From: Pictodentalium vernedei
Lineage: Eukaryota; Mollusca; Scaphopoda; Dentaliida; Dentaliidae
DNA: 64,000 nucleotides
Direction: 5' to 3'
Assembly (NCBI GenBank): GCA_031216915.1
Contig: CM062289.1
Coordinates: forward strand, 20,438,520 to 20,502,519
A program made the translations under genes and the position numbers. This document shows positions 51,271 to 62,157 of the stretch, one piece after another; positions within the stretch are counted from its first letter, which is position 1, and each line of letters starts with the position of its first letter. The notes below the pieces were generated by a model. That model was not told the origin of the DNA. It did no database searches and worked only from the letters and a program-made list of their open reading frames with translations.

Positions 51271-53480
51271 TAGCTCACCTGACTGAAAGTCAGGGTGAGC
51301 TTTTCTGATCACTTTTCGTCCGTCGTCCGTCGTCCGTCGTCCGGCGTGAAGGTGGTGTTTGGGTCTTTTTCTTCCAAACCACTGGCCGCATGTTAATGAA
51401 ATTTCATGTGAGTAGGGGTTATATAGCGGCATTTTGATTTTTGGGCAAATTAGGTTTCGGCTCATATTGAGCAGAGGGGTGGGGCAAAAATGCTCCAATT
51501 CTTAAAAAATCTTCTTCTCAAGAACCAGCAATAGCAGAGACTTGATATTTGGTATGCAGCTTCCTTTTGAGGTGTAGACTCAAGTTTGTTCAAGAGAAGT
51601 TTGTAGGTCTATACTTGGCGATGTTATGGGAGGAGCAAAAATTTTGGCCCCACCCCAAATTTCTATTTTTTAAACCGAGAGGCCAATTTGAACCAAATTT
51701 TATGTGAGGGCTTATTGGGTCATAAGTACCTAATTTATGCAGAAATTTTTTTTCCTGTAGCCCCGTGGGAACCACAGGAGCTAAAAATAGAAAAAAATTA
51801 AAACGCCTATATCTCAAAAACTGCACGGCAGTGAGAATTTTTATTTGGTGTGAAGCTTTCTTGGGACCAACAGAAAGGATTGGTAAAAAAAAATTGCTAT
51901 CGGTTTTATCATAGGGTACTTTTTCGGGACTCTGAAAAAGTGCTGAGTCAGTATTTTTTAACACAGTAGGCAATGGGAAAAAAATAAAGAATTGTTTTCT
52001 TCCAAACCACTGCTCTAAAAGCTTTCATATTTTACATATAACATCTTTGGAACATTGATTCACATATTTGTAGAAATCAAATTCCTCGGTCCATATTTGG
52101 GTTCCCTATGGGAACCCAAATGTTCAAATTAGTGCAATATGAGGGATATATTTTAAAAATCTTCTTCTTCGGATCCACAAATCAGAATCTTTTGATATTT
52201 GCTATGCATCATCCTTAGGGGGGTGAGATTGATGTTTGTTCAAGCCAAGTCCCTGAGTTCATATTTGGACTCCCTTTGGGAACCCAAATTGTAACTTAGT
52301 GCAATACGAGGTATATTCTTTTAAAATCTTCTTCTTCGCATCCACCGGTCAGAATCTTTTGATATTTGGTATACAGTATGCTTAGGGAGGTGAGATTCAA
52401 GTTTGTTCAAGTCAAGTCCTTCGGCTCATATTTGGTCTCCCTGTGGGAGCCCAAATTATAACTTAGTTCAATATGAGGAATATTCTTTAAAAAAAATTTT
52501 TTTTTCAGATCCACCAGTCAAAATGTTTTGATATTTGATGTACAGCATTCTTAGGGGCTGAGAGTGAAGTTTGGTAAAGCCAAGTACCTGGGTTCATATT
52601 TGGGCTCACTGTGGGAGCCCAAATTATACCAAAATTTTTATTTTCCAAACCAAAAAGTCGATTTGAACCAAATTTGATATGAGGGCTTATTGGGTCATAA
52701 GTACCTAATTTATGCCGAAAATTGTTTTCCTGTCCCCCACGGGAACTGCAGGAGCTAAAAATTTTTTTTCTTTTTAAATGCCCATATCTCCAGAACTACA
52801 TGGCACTGAGAATTTTTATATGGTGTGAAGCTTCCTTAGGACCGGAAGAAAAAAATGGTAAAAATTTTATCATAAGGTTCTTTTCTAGGACTAAAAGTGC
52901 CGAGTCATCATTTTTTAACAGTGTAGCTAATGGGAATAACGTTGAAGAATCTTCTTCTCCCAAAACACTGCTTCAGAAGCTTTTATTTTGGGGCTCCCTA
53001 TGGGAGCCCATGTATAACTTAATTCAGTATGAGAAATATTCTTAAAAAATCTTTTTTTTCTGATACTCCTCTCAGAATCTTTTGATATTTGATTTTTAGT
53101 TTTCTTAGAAGCGGCAAATTGAAATTTGTTCAAGTTCTGGTTTATTGATAAAATTGGGCCCAGTAACCAATTCCTGCGTTGAAAGCCCTGTAAAGTGGGC
53201 AGTAATAGGCATAAACGATTGACCAAACCTGATATTATAATTATGCCTCTGTAATGATGTAGCCTTAGAAAGTGACCTTAAATTCCAATAAATAAATAGA
53301 TAAATTATTGAGTACCCAATATGGGGATCTAACATATGAACACTCTGGGTTACTAAGTAGAGAAAACACTTTTATGTTGAAAAACTGATAATAACCACAA
53401 GGCAGAATCCCTTGCTATTTTGGTGATATGACTCGGCCAGTATCAGGTGAGCGCCCTCAGGCCCCGTGGGGCCTCTTGTT
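51271..53480 (+). mobile_element. Helentron-like (pearl-type) element, complete
   Basis: 5' end TAGCTCACCTGACTGAAAGTC folds on itself (AGCTCACC / GGTGAGCT) and is followed by CGTCCGTCGTCCGTCGTCC. 3' end: TATCAGGTGAGCGCCCTCAG, a hairpin (AGGCCCCGTGGGGCCT), CTTGTTT. The sub-terminal GCTCACCTG/CAGGTGAGC pair links the two ends. The body contains ~160-bp monomers (52130-52630) like those at the start of the window, and an S2 SINE remnant at 53128-53305. No ORF. Confidence 0.7.
53128..53305 (+). mobile_element. S2 SINE remnant
   Basis: GTTTATTGATAAAATTGGGCCC and AAAGCCCTGTAAAGTGGGCA correspond to S2 positions. Tail CCAATAAATAAATAGATAAA. Confidence 0.55.
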
Positions 53481-53486
53481 TTTCTT

Positions 53487-53714
53487 TTCCTTTACCCAAC
53501 AAATCGGCCGCATCCGCCCGCGTAATATGCAAATTCAGCAGTTGAAAAAATAATATTTTTCAAAAAATTTCAACAAAACCATATCATGTGACCCCTCGTT
53601 GGAATGAGCTCATTCCAACGAGGGGTTACATGATATGGTTTTGTTGAAATGTTTTGAAAAAATGGTATTTAAAATAATAAATTTTGATATCATCTGATTT
53701 GGGTAAAGGGTTAA
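53487..53714. mobile_element. TTAA-type MITE family A
   Basis: Left CCTTTACCCAACAAATCGGC (TTAA degraded), right TTGGGTAAAGGGTTAA. Centre GTTGGAATGAGCTCATTCCAAC is a perfect palindrome. Confidence 0.75.
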
Positions 53715-54065
53715 AAACAAAATTAACAAATCAATTAATGAGAGAATAATTTATGTTTGTTTAAATTAATTTATATTTTCAGGACATTTGTGTGTAAATG
53801 TTAGGATTTTAATAAATATGAACTTATCAGAATCTGTTGTTTGTTTCTTTGGAAGAGAAACTTCCCCACCCAAATTCTTTGGCCAGAGAATGGTTTCCCA
53901 CTGATTGGGCCTTTGATGATCAAGGGGTCGAAGAAGATGTGTTTTCACAAACAATACATTTTCATTTCATTTCATGGAGACTCACATTTGGTCAACAAAT
54001 ATAAGTCAACATTATGGGCCAGGAAACCCTCAAAATGTTTTGTGAACACAAATTATGTCAGCTTA
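53715..54065. other. No gene recognised
   Basis: Both strands have short frames (53766-53954, 53841-54068) with no domain. Confidence 0.4.
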
Positions 54066-54649
54066 TAGCTTAACTTGACAAAGTCAAGATAAGCTATTGC
54101 CATAACGCATGCAGAAGTCTGTTAGTCTGTGAATCTGTTCACATTTTCATTTAGCACAGGCTACACCCCGTAGTTCTTGTCCGATCATCACGAAATTTCA
54201 TATGCAGGTTTGAGGCCATGTCTAAATGAGAACGTCCCCTTTTGGTCGCAATCGGACAACCGTGATGGCTGCCTGAGCCCAAAACCTTTAGCACAGTCTA
54301 CATGTCATATTTATGAAGGGATTTCATGGAAACTTGGTAGGATGACTCTGTATAGTATCTAGATGAGAATGTCCCCTTTTGGTCATGATCTGTCAACCAT
54401 GACGGCTGCCCAAGCCCGAACCCCCAAAACTTTTAGCACAGTCTACAGGTCATATTTAATACTGAGGGATTTCATTGTAACTTGGTAGGATGACTCCGTA
54501 TGATATCTAGATGAGAACTTCCTCATTTGGTCGCGATCTGTCAACCTTGATGACTGCCCGAACCCAAAACCCGAAACCGTTTAGCACAGTCTACAGGTCG
54601 TATGTTTGGATGGATTTCATTGTAACTTGGTAGGATGACTCCATATAAT
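54066..54649 (+). mobile_element. F2-type Helentron-like leader with ~170-bp monomers
   Basis: TATAGCTTAACTTGACAAAG folds on GTCAAGATAAGCTAT. Monomers then share TAGCACAGTCTACAGGTC and ACTTGGTAGGATGACTC at about 54290, 54435 and 54585. Interrupted at 54650 by the hAT-like sequence. Confidence 0.55.
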
Positions 54650-55157
54650 CAAACATTTTAACTCTCCCGGAATGCCCGGGAAAATCTCGGAATTTCAGTG
54701 TAGTTTCTGGCCTCCCGGACGGGAATCAGTTTTGGACCAAAAATCCCGGAAAACAACAGTTAAATATTTTGTTCCCGTTGTAACTTATGAAAAACGTTCG
54801 GAGTCAAATCACATGCATTTCAAACTCTGGTAAAAACTCACGAGGTAGTAAAATATGGATTTAAGTTAAATTTATTTAAGAAAAGGGTATTTTATGATAT
54901 TTATTTCAACTCTGTTCATGTTTATTTCTGTGTTTTTTTCCGCTGAGATTCGTGATCAACGTGCGAGTGTTGAAGTGAAAATAGGTGACTTACTTTCAAA
55001 AAATTTAAAACTCCACCTTCATTTAAATGCAGTTTTTGGAAATTAAAATATATGAAAAGGAATTAAATAATATATATTTATTTATTCCTTCATAGAATAG
55101 CTTTAATTCTCATCCCTTTTCCAAAATCAAAACGTAAACAACAACTATTTAGCACAG
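54650..55157. mobile_element. hAT-like element, left half (partner 7917-9093)
   Basis: CAAACATTTTAACTCTCCCGG through AACAACTATTTAGCACAG matches 7917-8422 closely; the right half is missing. Confidence 0.7.
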
Positions 55158-55167
55158 TTATAACCCA

Positions 55168-55404
55168 TTAACTCTTTACCCAATGCAGACGATATCAAAA
55201 TTTATTATTTTAAATATCATTGTTTCAAATTTTTCAAAAAAGTTCAACAAAACCATATCATGTGACCCCTCGTTGGAACAAGCTCGTTCCAACGAGGGGT
55301 CACATGATATGGTTTTGTTGGAATTTTTGGAAAAATATTTTCTCAACTACTGAATTTGCATATTACGCGGGCAGATGAGGACGATTCGTTGGGTAAAGGG
55401 TTAA
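55168..55404. mobile_element. TTAA-type MITE family A
   Basis: TTAACTCTTTACCCAATG to TTGGGTAAAGGGTTAA, core hairpin GTGACCCCTCGTTGGAAC mirrored. Confidence 0.8.
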
Positions 55405-55850
55405 CAGGTTTTTCTGTATTCCAAAGAACAAAAGGAGGGTGCCCATCCCCATTTGCTCACCAAAGCATGGCATGTAATAAACCTAGGCTTATTACAAATC
55501 TGCAAAAAATGTCCCGTCATGTACATGTACAGCAAAAAAAAAGTCCACACTGACAAAAAGTCTAACATTGCATTAAAAAAGTCCAAAATGTCCGGCTAAG
55601 GGTTAATGTCATCTTATATTGATGCATTTAACACATATATGAAATATAAAAGCCACAGCATACCGGTGGTAGCCTCCACTCATGTTCATGTATAGCAAAA
55701 CATGTCCGTAATTTTCTGATACTGTCCATACTGACAAAGCAGTAACCGTGGCATTGTGGCGCTGTTGTATAATACAAGAACAAGTTATTCTGTATTTTCC
55801 TGGTGTAAATTCAATCAGCAAAACTCAGTCAAGTCAGATTCTAACTAGAA
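55405..55850. other. No gene; fragments of degraded repeats
   Basis: 'catgtxcatgta' repeats and a possible family-A-like right end (CCGGCTAAGGGTTAA) near 55605. Nothing coding. Confidence 0.4.
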
Positions 55851-55854
55851 AGTG

Positions 55855-57110
55855 TTTTAGCACACTAAAACATATGTCTCCCCTTCCTTTTGAGGTCAGA
55901 GGTCAAGGTCACATGCAGTTCATCAAGGTAGCGGATATGCGGTGTCATGGTGACACATCCACATGTCAAAAAAAAAAATTCTGGTCTGGACAATTACTCC
56001 CTATTTAAAGTACATAAATTTGACCTTCAGGTCAAGGTCACATGAAGGTCATGATGACATGTGGTCTCATTGTGATACATCCACATGTCAATTATCTAAG
56101 TCCTAGGTCAAAAAACAAAAAAGTTCTGATCTGGACAATCATTCCCTATTTGAAGTACATATATTTGACCTTGAGTTCAGAGGTCAAGGTCACATACAGT
56201 TCATCAAGGTAGTGGACATGCGGTTTCATAGTGACACATCCACATGTCCAAAAAAAACAAAAATCTGGTCTGGACAATTTCTCCTTATTTAAAGTACATA
56301 AATTTGAATTTGAGGTCAAAGTCACATGAAGGTCATGATTACATGTGACATGCGGTCTAATTGCGATACATCCACATGTCAAATATCTAAGTCCTAGGTC
56401 AAAAAACAAAAAAGTTCTGGTCTGGATAATTATTCCCTATTTGAAGTACATAAATTTGACCTTAAGGTCAGAGGTCAAGGTCACATGAAGGTCATCGAGG
56501 CAGATGACATGCAGTCTCATGGTGACACATCCACATGTCAAATAACCAAGTCCTAGGTCAAAAAACAAAAAAAAATTCTGGTCTGGACAATTACTCCCTA
56601 TTTGAAGTACATAAATTTGACCTTGAGGTCAAGGTCACATGAAGGTCATGACATGCGGTCTCATGGTGACGCATCCACATGTCAAATAACCAAGTCCTAG
56701 GTCAAAAAAACAAAAAATTCTGGTCTGGACAATTACTCCCTATTTGAAGTACATAAATTTGACCTTGAGGTCAAGGTCACATGAAGGTCACAATGGTATG
56801 TGACACACCAGCTCATGGTGATACATCCATGTGCCAAATATCTAAGGCCTGGCTCAAAAGACAAACAAGTTTTGGTCCGGACAAAGTTTCCTTGAAAAAA
56901 GCACAAATCTGACCTTCAGATCAAAGGTCAAGGTCACATAAAGGTCACAATGGTACGCTACACACCGGCTCATGGTGATACATCCACATGCCAAGTATCT
57001 AAGGTGTAGGTCAAAAGACAAAAAAGTTATGGCCCGGACAAAGTTTGTATGAGAAGGAGGAGAAGAAGAAGAATATGCACTAAAACAATATGTCTCCCTT
57101 CTGGGAAGGG
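55855..57110 (+). repeat. Tandem array of ~138-161-bp monomers with hairpin end
   Basis: 'ctggtctggacaat' recurs at about 55981, 56126, 56264, 56417, 56578 and 56720. Each monomer contains GAGGTCAAGGTCACATGAAG and ACATCCACATGTCAAxTA. The array opens with CACTAAAACATATGTCTCCC and closes with CACTAAAACAATATGTCTCC folding on GGGAAGGGGAAACAT, so it is probably the body of another element with a 3' hairpin. Confidence 0.8.
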
Positions 57111-57150
57111 GAAACATGAATACTGAACCGACACCGTGAGTCCATGGTAT

Positions 57151-57182
57151 ATCCCCCCCCCCCCCCCCAAAAAAAAAAAAAA
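57151..57182 (+). repeat. Poly-C followed by poly-A tract
   Basis: About 17 C then 14 A. Homopolymer tract; no gene. Confidence 0.8.
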
Positions 57183-57239
57183 ATACCAAAACTGATATCA
57201 AACTTCAAATACACCACCACCCATGCTATCAAACTCAAA

Positions 57240-58031
57240 AATCCAATACAGTGGAACCCTGTTAATTGAGCAGCAACTTTAAATTTCGGGGTGACCTCTG
57301 GATGTGAGCTATTGCTTTATTTCATTTCCATAAAAAATTATTGTCGTTATCACCAGCCTTTGAACTTACTGCATTTGTACATCAACTTATCCCTTTTGCA
57401 CTCTCTGCAGGGTATATTTATGAATTTCCATCAAAAAAAGCTTTAAAAAAACTTTGCCACAGGCAATGACCTTCTACTCAGTGCATTTATGCATTAACAT
57501 CTTCCTTTGGCAAGCCTCAGAGGGCACATTCATTATCAGGTTGTTTTGAAACTTTGTATGGTTATGCAGGGTGACAAAGATAGGAGCTATTGATTTTCTT
57601 TTCATTTCCATCAAAAACTGTTACTGTTAGCAACAATCTTTGAATTTATTGCATTTGTGCATCAACATTATTCTTGGGACATGGCATACAGGCCACATTT
57701 ATCATTGGATTGTTTTTCAACTTGGTGTGCTCATTAGGCAAGACCTTTAGATAAGAGCTATTGATTAGCATTCATTTCTGTGAAAAAAGTTGCCATTTAC
57801 AATAACCTCTGAACATACTGCATTTGTGTATCAACATTCTTCCTTTAGCCAGTCTTACAGTTTACATTTAAAAATGCATGGATTACTCTGACGTTGTGCA
57901 TACACATGCTGTTATGTTGAAATTTCATCAAATAACATTGGTACCAATGATCTTCAATTTTGCCATTTCATTTATAACTTACCAAGTTCAAGTTTGTCAA
58001 GTTGAGCTACAGTGTCATTGACACTTTCATT
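57240..58031 (+). mobile_element. F2-type element, 3' part
   Basis: Ends GTCAAGTTGAGCTACAGTG, hairpin AGTGTCATTGACACT, TTCAT, the F2 3' end. The preceding 650 bp hold diverged ~170-180-bp monomers (TTGCATTTGTGCATCAACAT, CTATTGATTTTCTTTTCATT). A stray TACAGTGGAACCCTGTTAAT, a pogo-type end, lies at 57247. Confidence 0.6.
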
Positions 58032-58203
58032 TCATTTTTTGTCTCAAATACATAGGTTATGACCCCTCGTTGGAACCAGCTTGTCGAGCTCGTTCCAATG
58101 AGGGGTCATAACCTATGTTTTTGAGACAAAAAAATTTAAAAAAATTAGTTATTCAAGAATTTCCTTTGCAAGTGTCTGCTTTTCATGTTAGGTAAAGGGT
58201 TAA
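58032..58203. mobile_element. TTAA-type MITE family B, left end missing
   Basis: Starts inside the left arm at TCATTTTTTGTCTCAAATAC directly after the F2 end, contains the hairpin, and ends GTTAGGTAAAGGGTTAA. Confidence 0.75.
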
Positions 58204-58733
58204 ACATTAAGGTGCATTTGAACAAGTCAGAAAATTACTGTAGATATGATTTGTGGTCGTAAAAGAATGCCACTGTTGAGCTCATTGGCAGTGTCATTTA
58301 TAGCTTAGTGGTTGAATGATACTACAACAAATTATTCTGTTTTTCCTGATGTGAATTCCTCTTTGGTACTATCAGCAAATCTCAGTCTAGTTAGATACCA
58401 AATACCAATCAATACAGAGTTATAACCCCTAAAAATACTGAAACCGAATTCAAAATTCCAATACCGTCCATCTAACCAGCATAGGTAGGTGATATCATGA
58501 AAATTACACAAAACCTTTCCTTCTGCCATATATTTGTTTAGATATTCATTGATACTGAGAGAAAACTATTTCTAAAATTTGATTTGGTTTTTATTCAATA
58601 AATTATTTCAAATGTCCAATATTTCAATAAAAACAAACTTCATTCCATACAAAGAAATTATAAACTGTTGTAAAATTTCTGTAAAACAACAAATGTATTT
58701 CAACAAATAATATTTCTTATTTACAATTCCTTT
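58204..58733. other. No gene recognised
   Basis: 58204-58470 resembles 12290-12545 (CATTTGAACAxGTCA, TGTGAATTCCxCTTTGGTACT), a dispersed repeat. The rest is AT-rich. Confidence 0.5.
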
Positions 58734-60301
58734 TAACCCTTTGAACCCTGATGGTATCTTCCATGTCAGTTCAATAACAGTAATTGGAAGAGTCCATATT
58801 CATTATTTTGGGGAAGACCAATGAATATTTTCAACATGCAGCCTTGTGGAGTACATATTAATTATTTTGCGGAAGGCCAATTAATATTTTCACCGTGCAG
58901 CCTTGTGGTGTCCATATTCATTATTTTGGGGAAGGCCAATTAATATTTTCACCGTGCAGCCTTGTGGCGTCTATATTCATTATTTTGGGGAAGGCCAATT
59001 AATATTTTCAACATGCAGCCTTGTGGAGTCCATATTCATTATTTTGGGGAAGGCCAATTAATATTTTCAACGTGCAGCCTTGTGGAGTCCATATTCATTA
59101 TTTTGGGGAAGGCCAATTAATATTTTCAACATGCAGCCTTGTGGAGTCCATATTCATTATTTTGGGGAAGGCCAATTAATATTTTCAATGTGCAGCCTTG
59201 TGGCTGCACGTTGAAAATATTGATTGGTCTAGCCCACACAATCACTTAGCAACCATCCTACATAAAGAAATTATGATGAATCATATTCCTGGACCCCAAA
59301 ATTGGCCTCTCATGTTCAAAGGGTTAAAATCACGGTGCAGCCTTGTGGCGTCCATATTCATTTTTTTGGGGAAGGCCAATTAATATTTTCAGCGTGCAGA
59401 CTTGTGGAGTCTATATTCATTATTTTGGGGAAGGCCAATTAATATTTTCAACGTGCAGCCTTGTGGAGTCCATATTCATTATTTTGGAGATGGCCAATTA
59501 ATATTTTCAACGTGCAGCCTTGTGGAGTCTATATTCATTATTTTGGGGAAGGCCAATTAATATTTTCAACGTGCAGCCTTGTGGTGTCCATATTCATTAT
59601 TTTGGGGAAGGCCAATTAATATTTTCAACGTGCAGCCTTGTGGAGTCCATATTCATTATTTTGTGGAAGGCCAATTAATATTTTCAACGTGCAGACTTGT
59701 GGAGTCTATATTCATTATTTTGGGGAAGGCCAATTAATATTTTCAACGTGCAGCCTTGTGGAGTCCATATTCATTATTTTGGGGAAGGCCAATTAATATT
59801 TTCAAAGTGCAGACTTGTGGAGTCTATATTCATTATGTTGGAGAAGGCCAATTAATATTTTGAACGTGCAGCCTTGTGGAGTCTATATTCATTATTTTGG
59901 GGAAGGCCAATTAATATTTTCAACGTGCAGCCTTGTGGCGTCCATATTCATTATTTTGGGGAAGGCCAATTAATATTTTCAATGTGCAGCCTTGTGGAGT
60001 CTATATTCATTATTTTGGGGAAGGCCAATTAATATTCTCAACATGCAGCCTTGTGGAGTCTATATTCATTATTTTGGGGAAGGCCAATTAATATTTTCAA
60101 CATGCAGCCTTGTGGAGTCCATATTCATTATTTTGGGGAAGGCCAATTAATATTTTCAATGTGCAGTCTTGTGGCTGCATGTTGAAAATATTGATTGGTC
60201 TCGCCCACACAATCACTTAGCAACCATCCTACTTAAAGAAATTATGAGGAATCATATTCCTGGACCCCAAAATTGGCCTCTCATGTTCAAAGGGTTAAAA
60301 T
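58734..60301. repeat. 59-bp satellite arrays with TTAA-type ends
   Basis: Unit 'cgtgcagccttgtggagtcc' + 'atattcattattttggggaa' + 'ggccaattaatattttcaa', 59 bp. About 7 units before 59197 and about 14 from 59331 to 60168. Each array closes with a nearly identical ~131-bp block (59198-59330 and 60169-60301) that begins as an inverted copy of the unit and ends TGTTCAAAGGGTTAA. The far left edge TTAACCCTTTGAACCCTGAT is the inverse of that end, so this is a TTAA-type element whose interior became a satellite. Confidence 0.8.
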
Positions 60302-60533
60302 CTTTTCAATTCATGATCATAAACTTCATAAATTTTCTCATCGAAAAGTAGTGTCATATTGTGGAAGTTCAGATCTGGAAAATATGTTTCAAAAGTCCTG
60401 TACACTATTTCTGAAATCGAGAGAAGCTTGATGTGTTTACACCTTCACTGTTGATAGGATGTTATTGTAGCTAAGTGCTGTGAAAGCCCATGACTCTAAC
60501 CACTGAGTCACTGCATTCCCTATCATAGATTAC
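60302..60533. other. No gene; tRNA-SINE head fragment at 60470-60522
   Basis: CTCTAACCACTGAGTCACTG is a minus-strand remnant of a tRNA-SINE head (box A). Confidence 0.45.
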
Positions 60534-60783
60534 TTAACTGGTAGAGTGCTGGAAGCCTAAATTTGGGCTTTAATCTAAAGTGCAGGTAGTCCATCTTAAA
60601 GACTTTATATTCAGTACACATACTTCATATTATCCTTAAAGTGAAACTATTCAGTCTTCAAGGATTTGCCTTGTTACAATTTATGGGAGAGTGTCTATGG
60701 GCACCCTCCCATAAATTTTAACAAGGCAAAGATATGTCATCAAATTTTGATGACCAAAAATAAGTTAGCACTCTACCAGTTAA
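60534..60783 (+). mobile_element. TTAA-flanked MITE family O, complete
   Basis: TTAACTGGTAGAGTGCTGGA to TAGCACTCTACCAGTTAA, 250 bp. The hairpin TTGTTACAATTTATGGGAGA is mirrored by CTCCCATAAATTTTAACAA. Confidence 0.85.
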
Positions 60784-60994
60784 GATGCAAAGAAAATGAG
60801 TTTCTGGACAATGAAATATGAAATTTTTTCTGGCGAGTGTCTTCAGTTTCCCCAGATCGATACATTTCCCCCAGCAGAAACTATCTAAATTTAAATGAAT
60901 TTGTATGATAGACCAGTTAATGTTGTCAGTCTGAAAATATCAAATGATCTGTCTGCACATATTTAATATGGACGTTTTTCACTTTCAGTCATCC

Positions 60995-61240
60995 TTAACT
61001 CTTTACACGTTGAGTAATTTTCATGAATTCTTCACCAAATCTAGTCATGGCTGCTCTCGAGTAGCCATGACAAGATTTGATGAAATTAATGCAAATTTGA
61101 CTTAAGAAATCAATTGTCAAAAAGTGTATTTAATTTACAGAGGATAATTTGGTTAAATATGCTCAAATTTTACCTGTTTTAATGTCAAGAGATTTCTCGT
61201 CCTGGTCTGGAATATCGGCCAGCAGCATGCAAGGAGTTAA
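60995..61240. mobile_element. TTAA-flanked MITE family Q, complete
   Basis: TTAACTCTTTACACGTTGAG to CAGCATGCAAGGAGTTAA. Hairpin TCATGGCTGCTCTCGAGTAGCCATGA in the centre. Confidence 0.8.
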
Positions 61241-61309
61241 GCTGACATGGAACTATTCCATTCTAAATTACTAGTGTTCAAAGAATACATTTTTTTATAA
61301 AGAATGAAC

Positions 61310-61668
61310 TTATTTATTTATTTAGGTTTAATGACACTTTTGACAGCCAGTGTCACCTCATGTCTGAGAGTTTTACATGTGGAGGAAGCCAGAGTTTCCA
61401 AAGAAAACCACTCAACAATGGTGAGCAACTGTCCAACTCCCCAACATACTAACTCTGTGCAAACAGGATTAGCATTGGTCTGAAGACAAGTGCACCATCG
61501 ACATGCAGTATGCCTGAGTAGACAGTGCCACTATGCCCCCACATGGGCAATCGGGATGAAGTGCCTTGCCCAAGGATATAATGCAGTTATCCCTAGCCGG
61601 GGATCGAACCGTGGACCTTTTGGTTTGAAGTTCAATGCTATAACCACTGAGCAATCGCATTCCCGAAT
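61310..61668 (-). mobile_element. tRNA-derived SINE, minus strand
   Basis: Minus-strand head GCGATTGCTCAGTGGTTATA and box B GGTTCGATCCCCGG. Body with GCATACTGCATGTCGATGG. Tail at the left ends in CCTAAATAAATAAATAA. Confidence 0.75.
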
Positions 61669-61971
61669 CAACTTCTTATAGCTTTTCTCATGAACCCTTC
61701 ACAAAGCAGGATGGCATAGATTCAATCAACAGAGTGTGCAAGAACTTGTCAATTTTTATCAGTGTCAGATTTCATCTGTCAGAACCTCTTCAATGGAAAA
61801 AATTCTCTTCAATATGAACCAAAATAAAAATTTTCATTTCAGGAAAGTACACTGCAATTGTTCACAGGATGTTGTGTTTGGTAAAGGGTTATGATGAAAG
61901 ACAAATGACACTTCCAAATACTCTCAATGAGTTGAAAACATAATTTTATACTGAAAATCCAAAGTCAAAAT

Positions 61972-62075
61972 CTATGCTTCATTTTCTTCATTATCGGCAC
62001 TGCTTTCACCAATTTCTTCTATCTTTTCAAGTATTGGTTTTACTTCCTCTTCTTTTCCTACTTCCTCTTCTGAGC
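61972..62075 (-). CDS. Terminal exon of an unidentified gene, acidic C-terminus
   Basis: On the minus strand a pyrimidine-rich acceptor (TTTTACACTATTCCAG) precedes an exon that begins with the last base(s) of a split codon, reads SEEEVGKEEEVKPILEKI, then EEIGESSADNEENEA and TAG (stop at 61974-61972). Composition is strongly Glu-rich with no repeat signature, and codons are ordinary. Acidic tails like this end many chaperones and nuclear proteins, so I name no family. The 3' UTR probably extends into 61970-61670. The upstream exons would lie beyond 62075, in or past the duplicated segment. The acceptor, open frame and stop support it; a chance open frame remains possible. Confidence 0.5.
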
Positions 62076-62104
62076 CTGGAATAGTGTAAAAGAAGAATGA
62101 ATAC

Positions 62105-62157
62105 ATGTACCTAACAAATTAGCCATATCCAACAGCACAATATACAAATAGAGCAGT
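62105..62157. mobile_element. Family-A MITE fragment cut by the duplicated segment
   Basis: ACCTAACAAATTAGCCATAT through AAATAGAGCAGTTGA follows the family-A left arm and stops exactly where the 26449-28296 repeat copy begins. Confidence 0.65.

Noticed and set aside
54066-58031. Single 4-kb F2 element from the 5' end at 54066 to the 3' end at 58031
   Set aside because: The right flank (58032) is a family-B arm whose other half is not found left of 54066, so the two ends need not belong to one insertion; reported separately.
58776-60168. CRISPR-like array
   Set aside because: Repeats are contiguous 59-bp units without unique spacers, in a eukaryotic genome; ordinary satellite.
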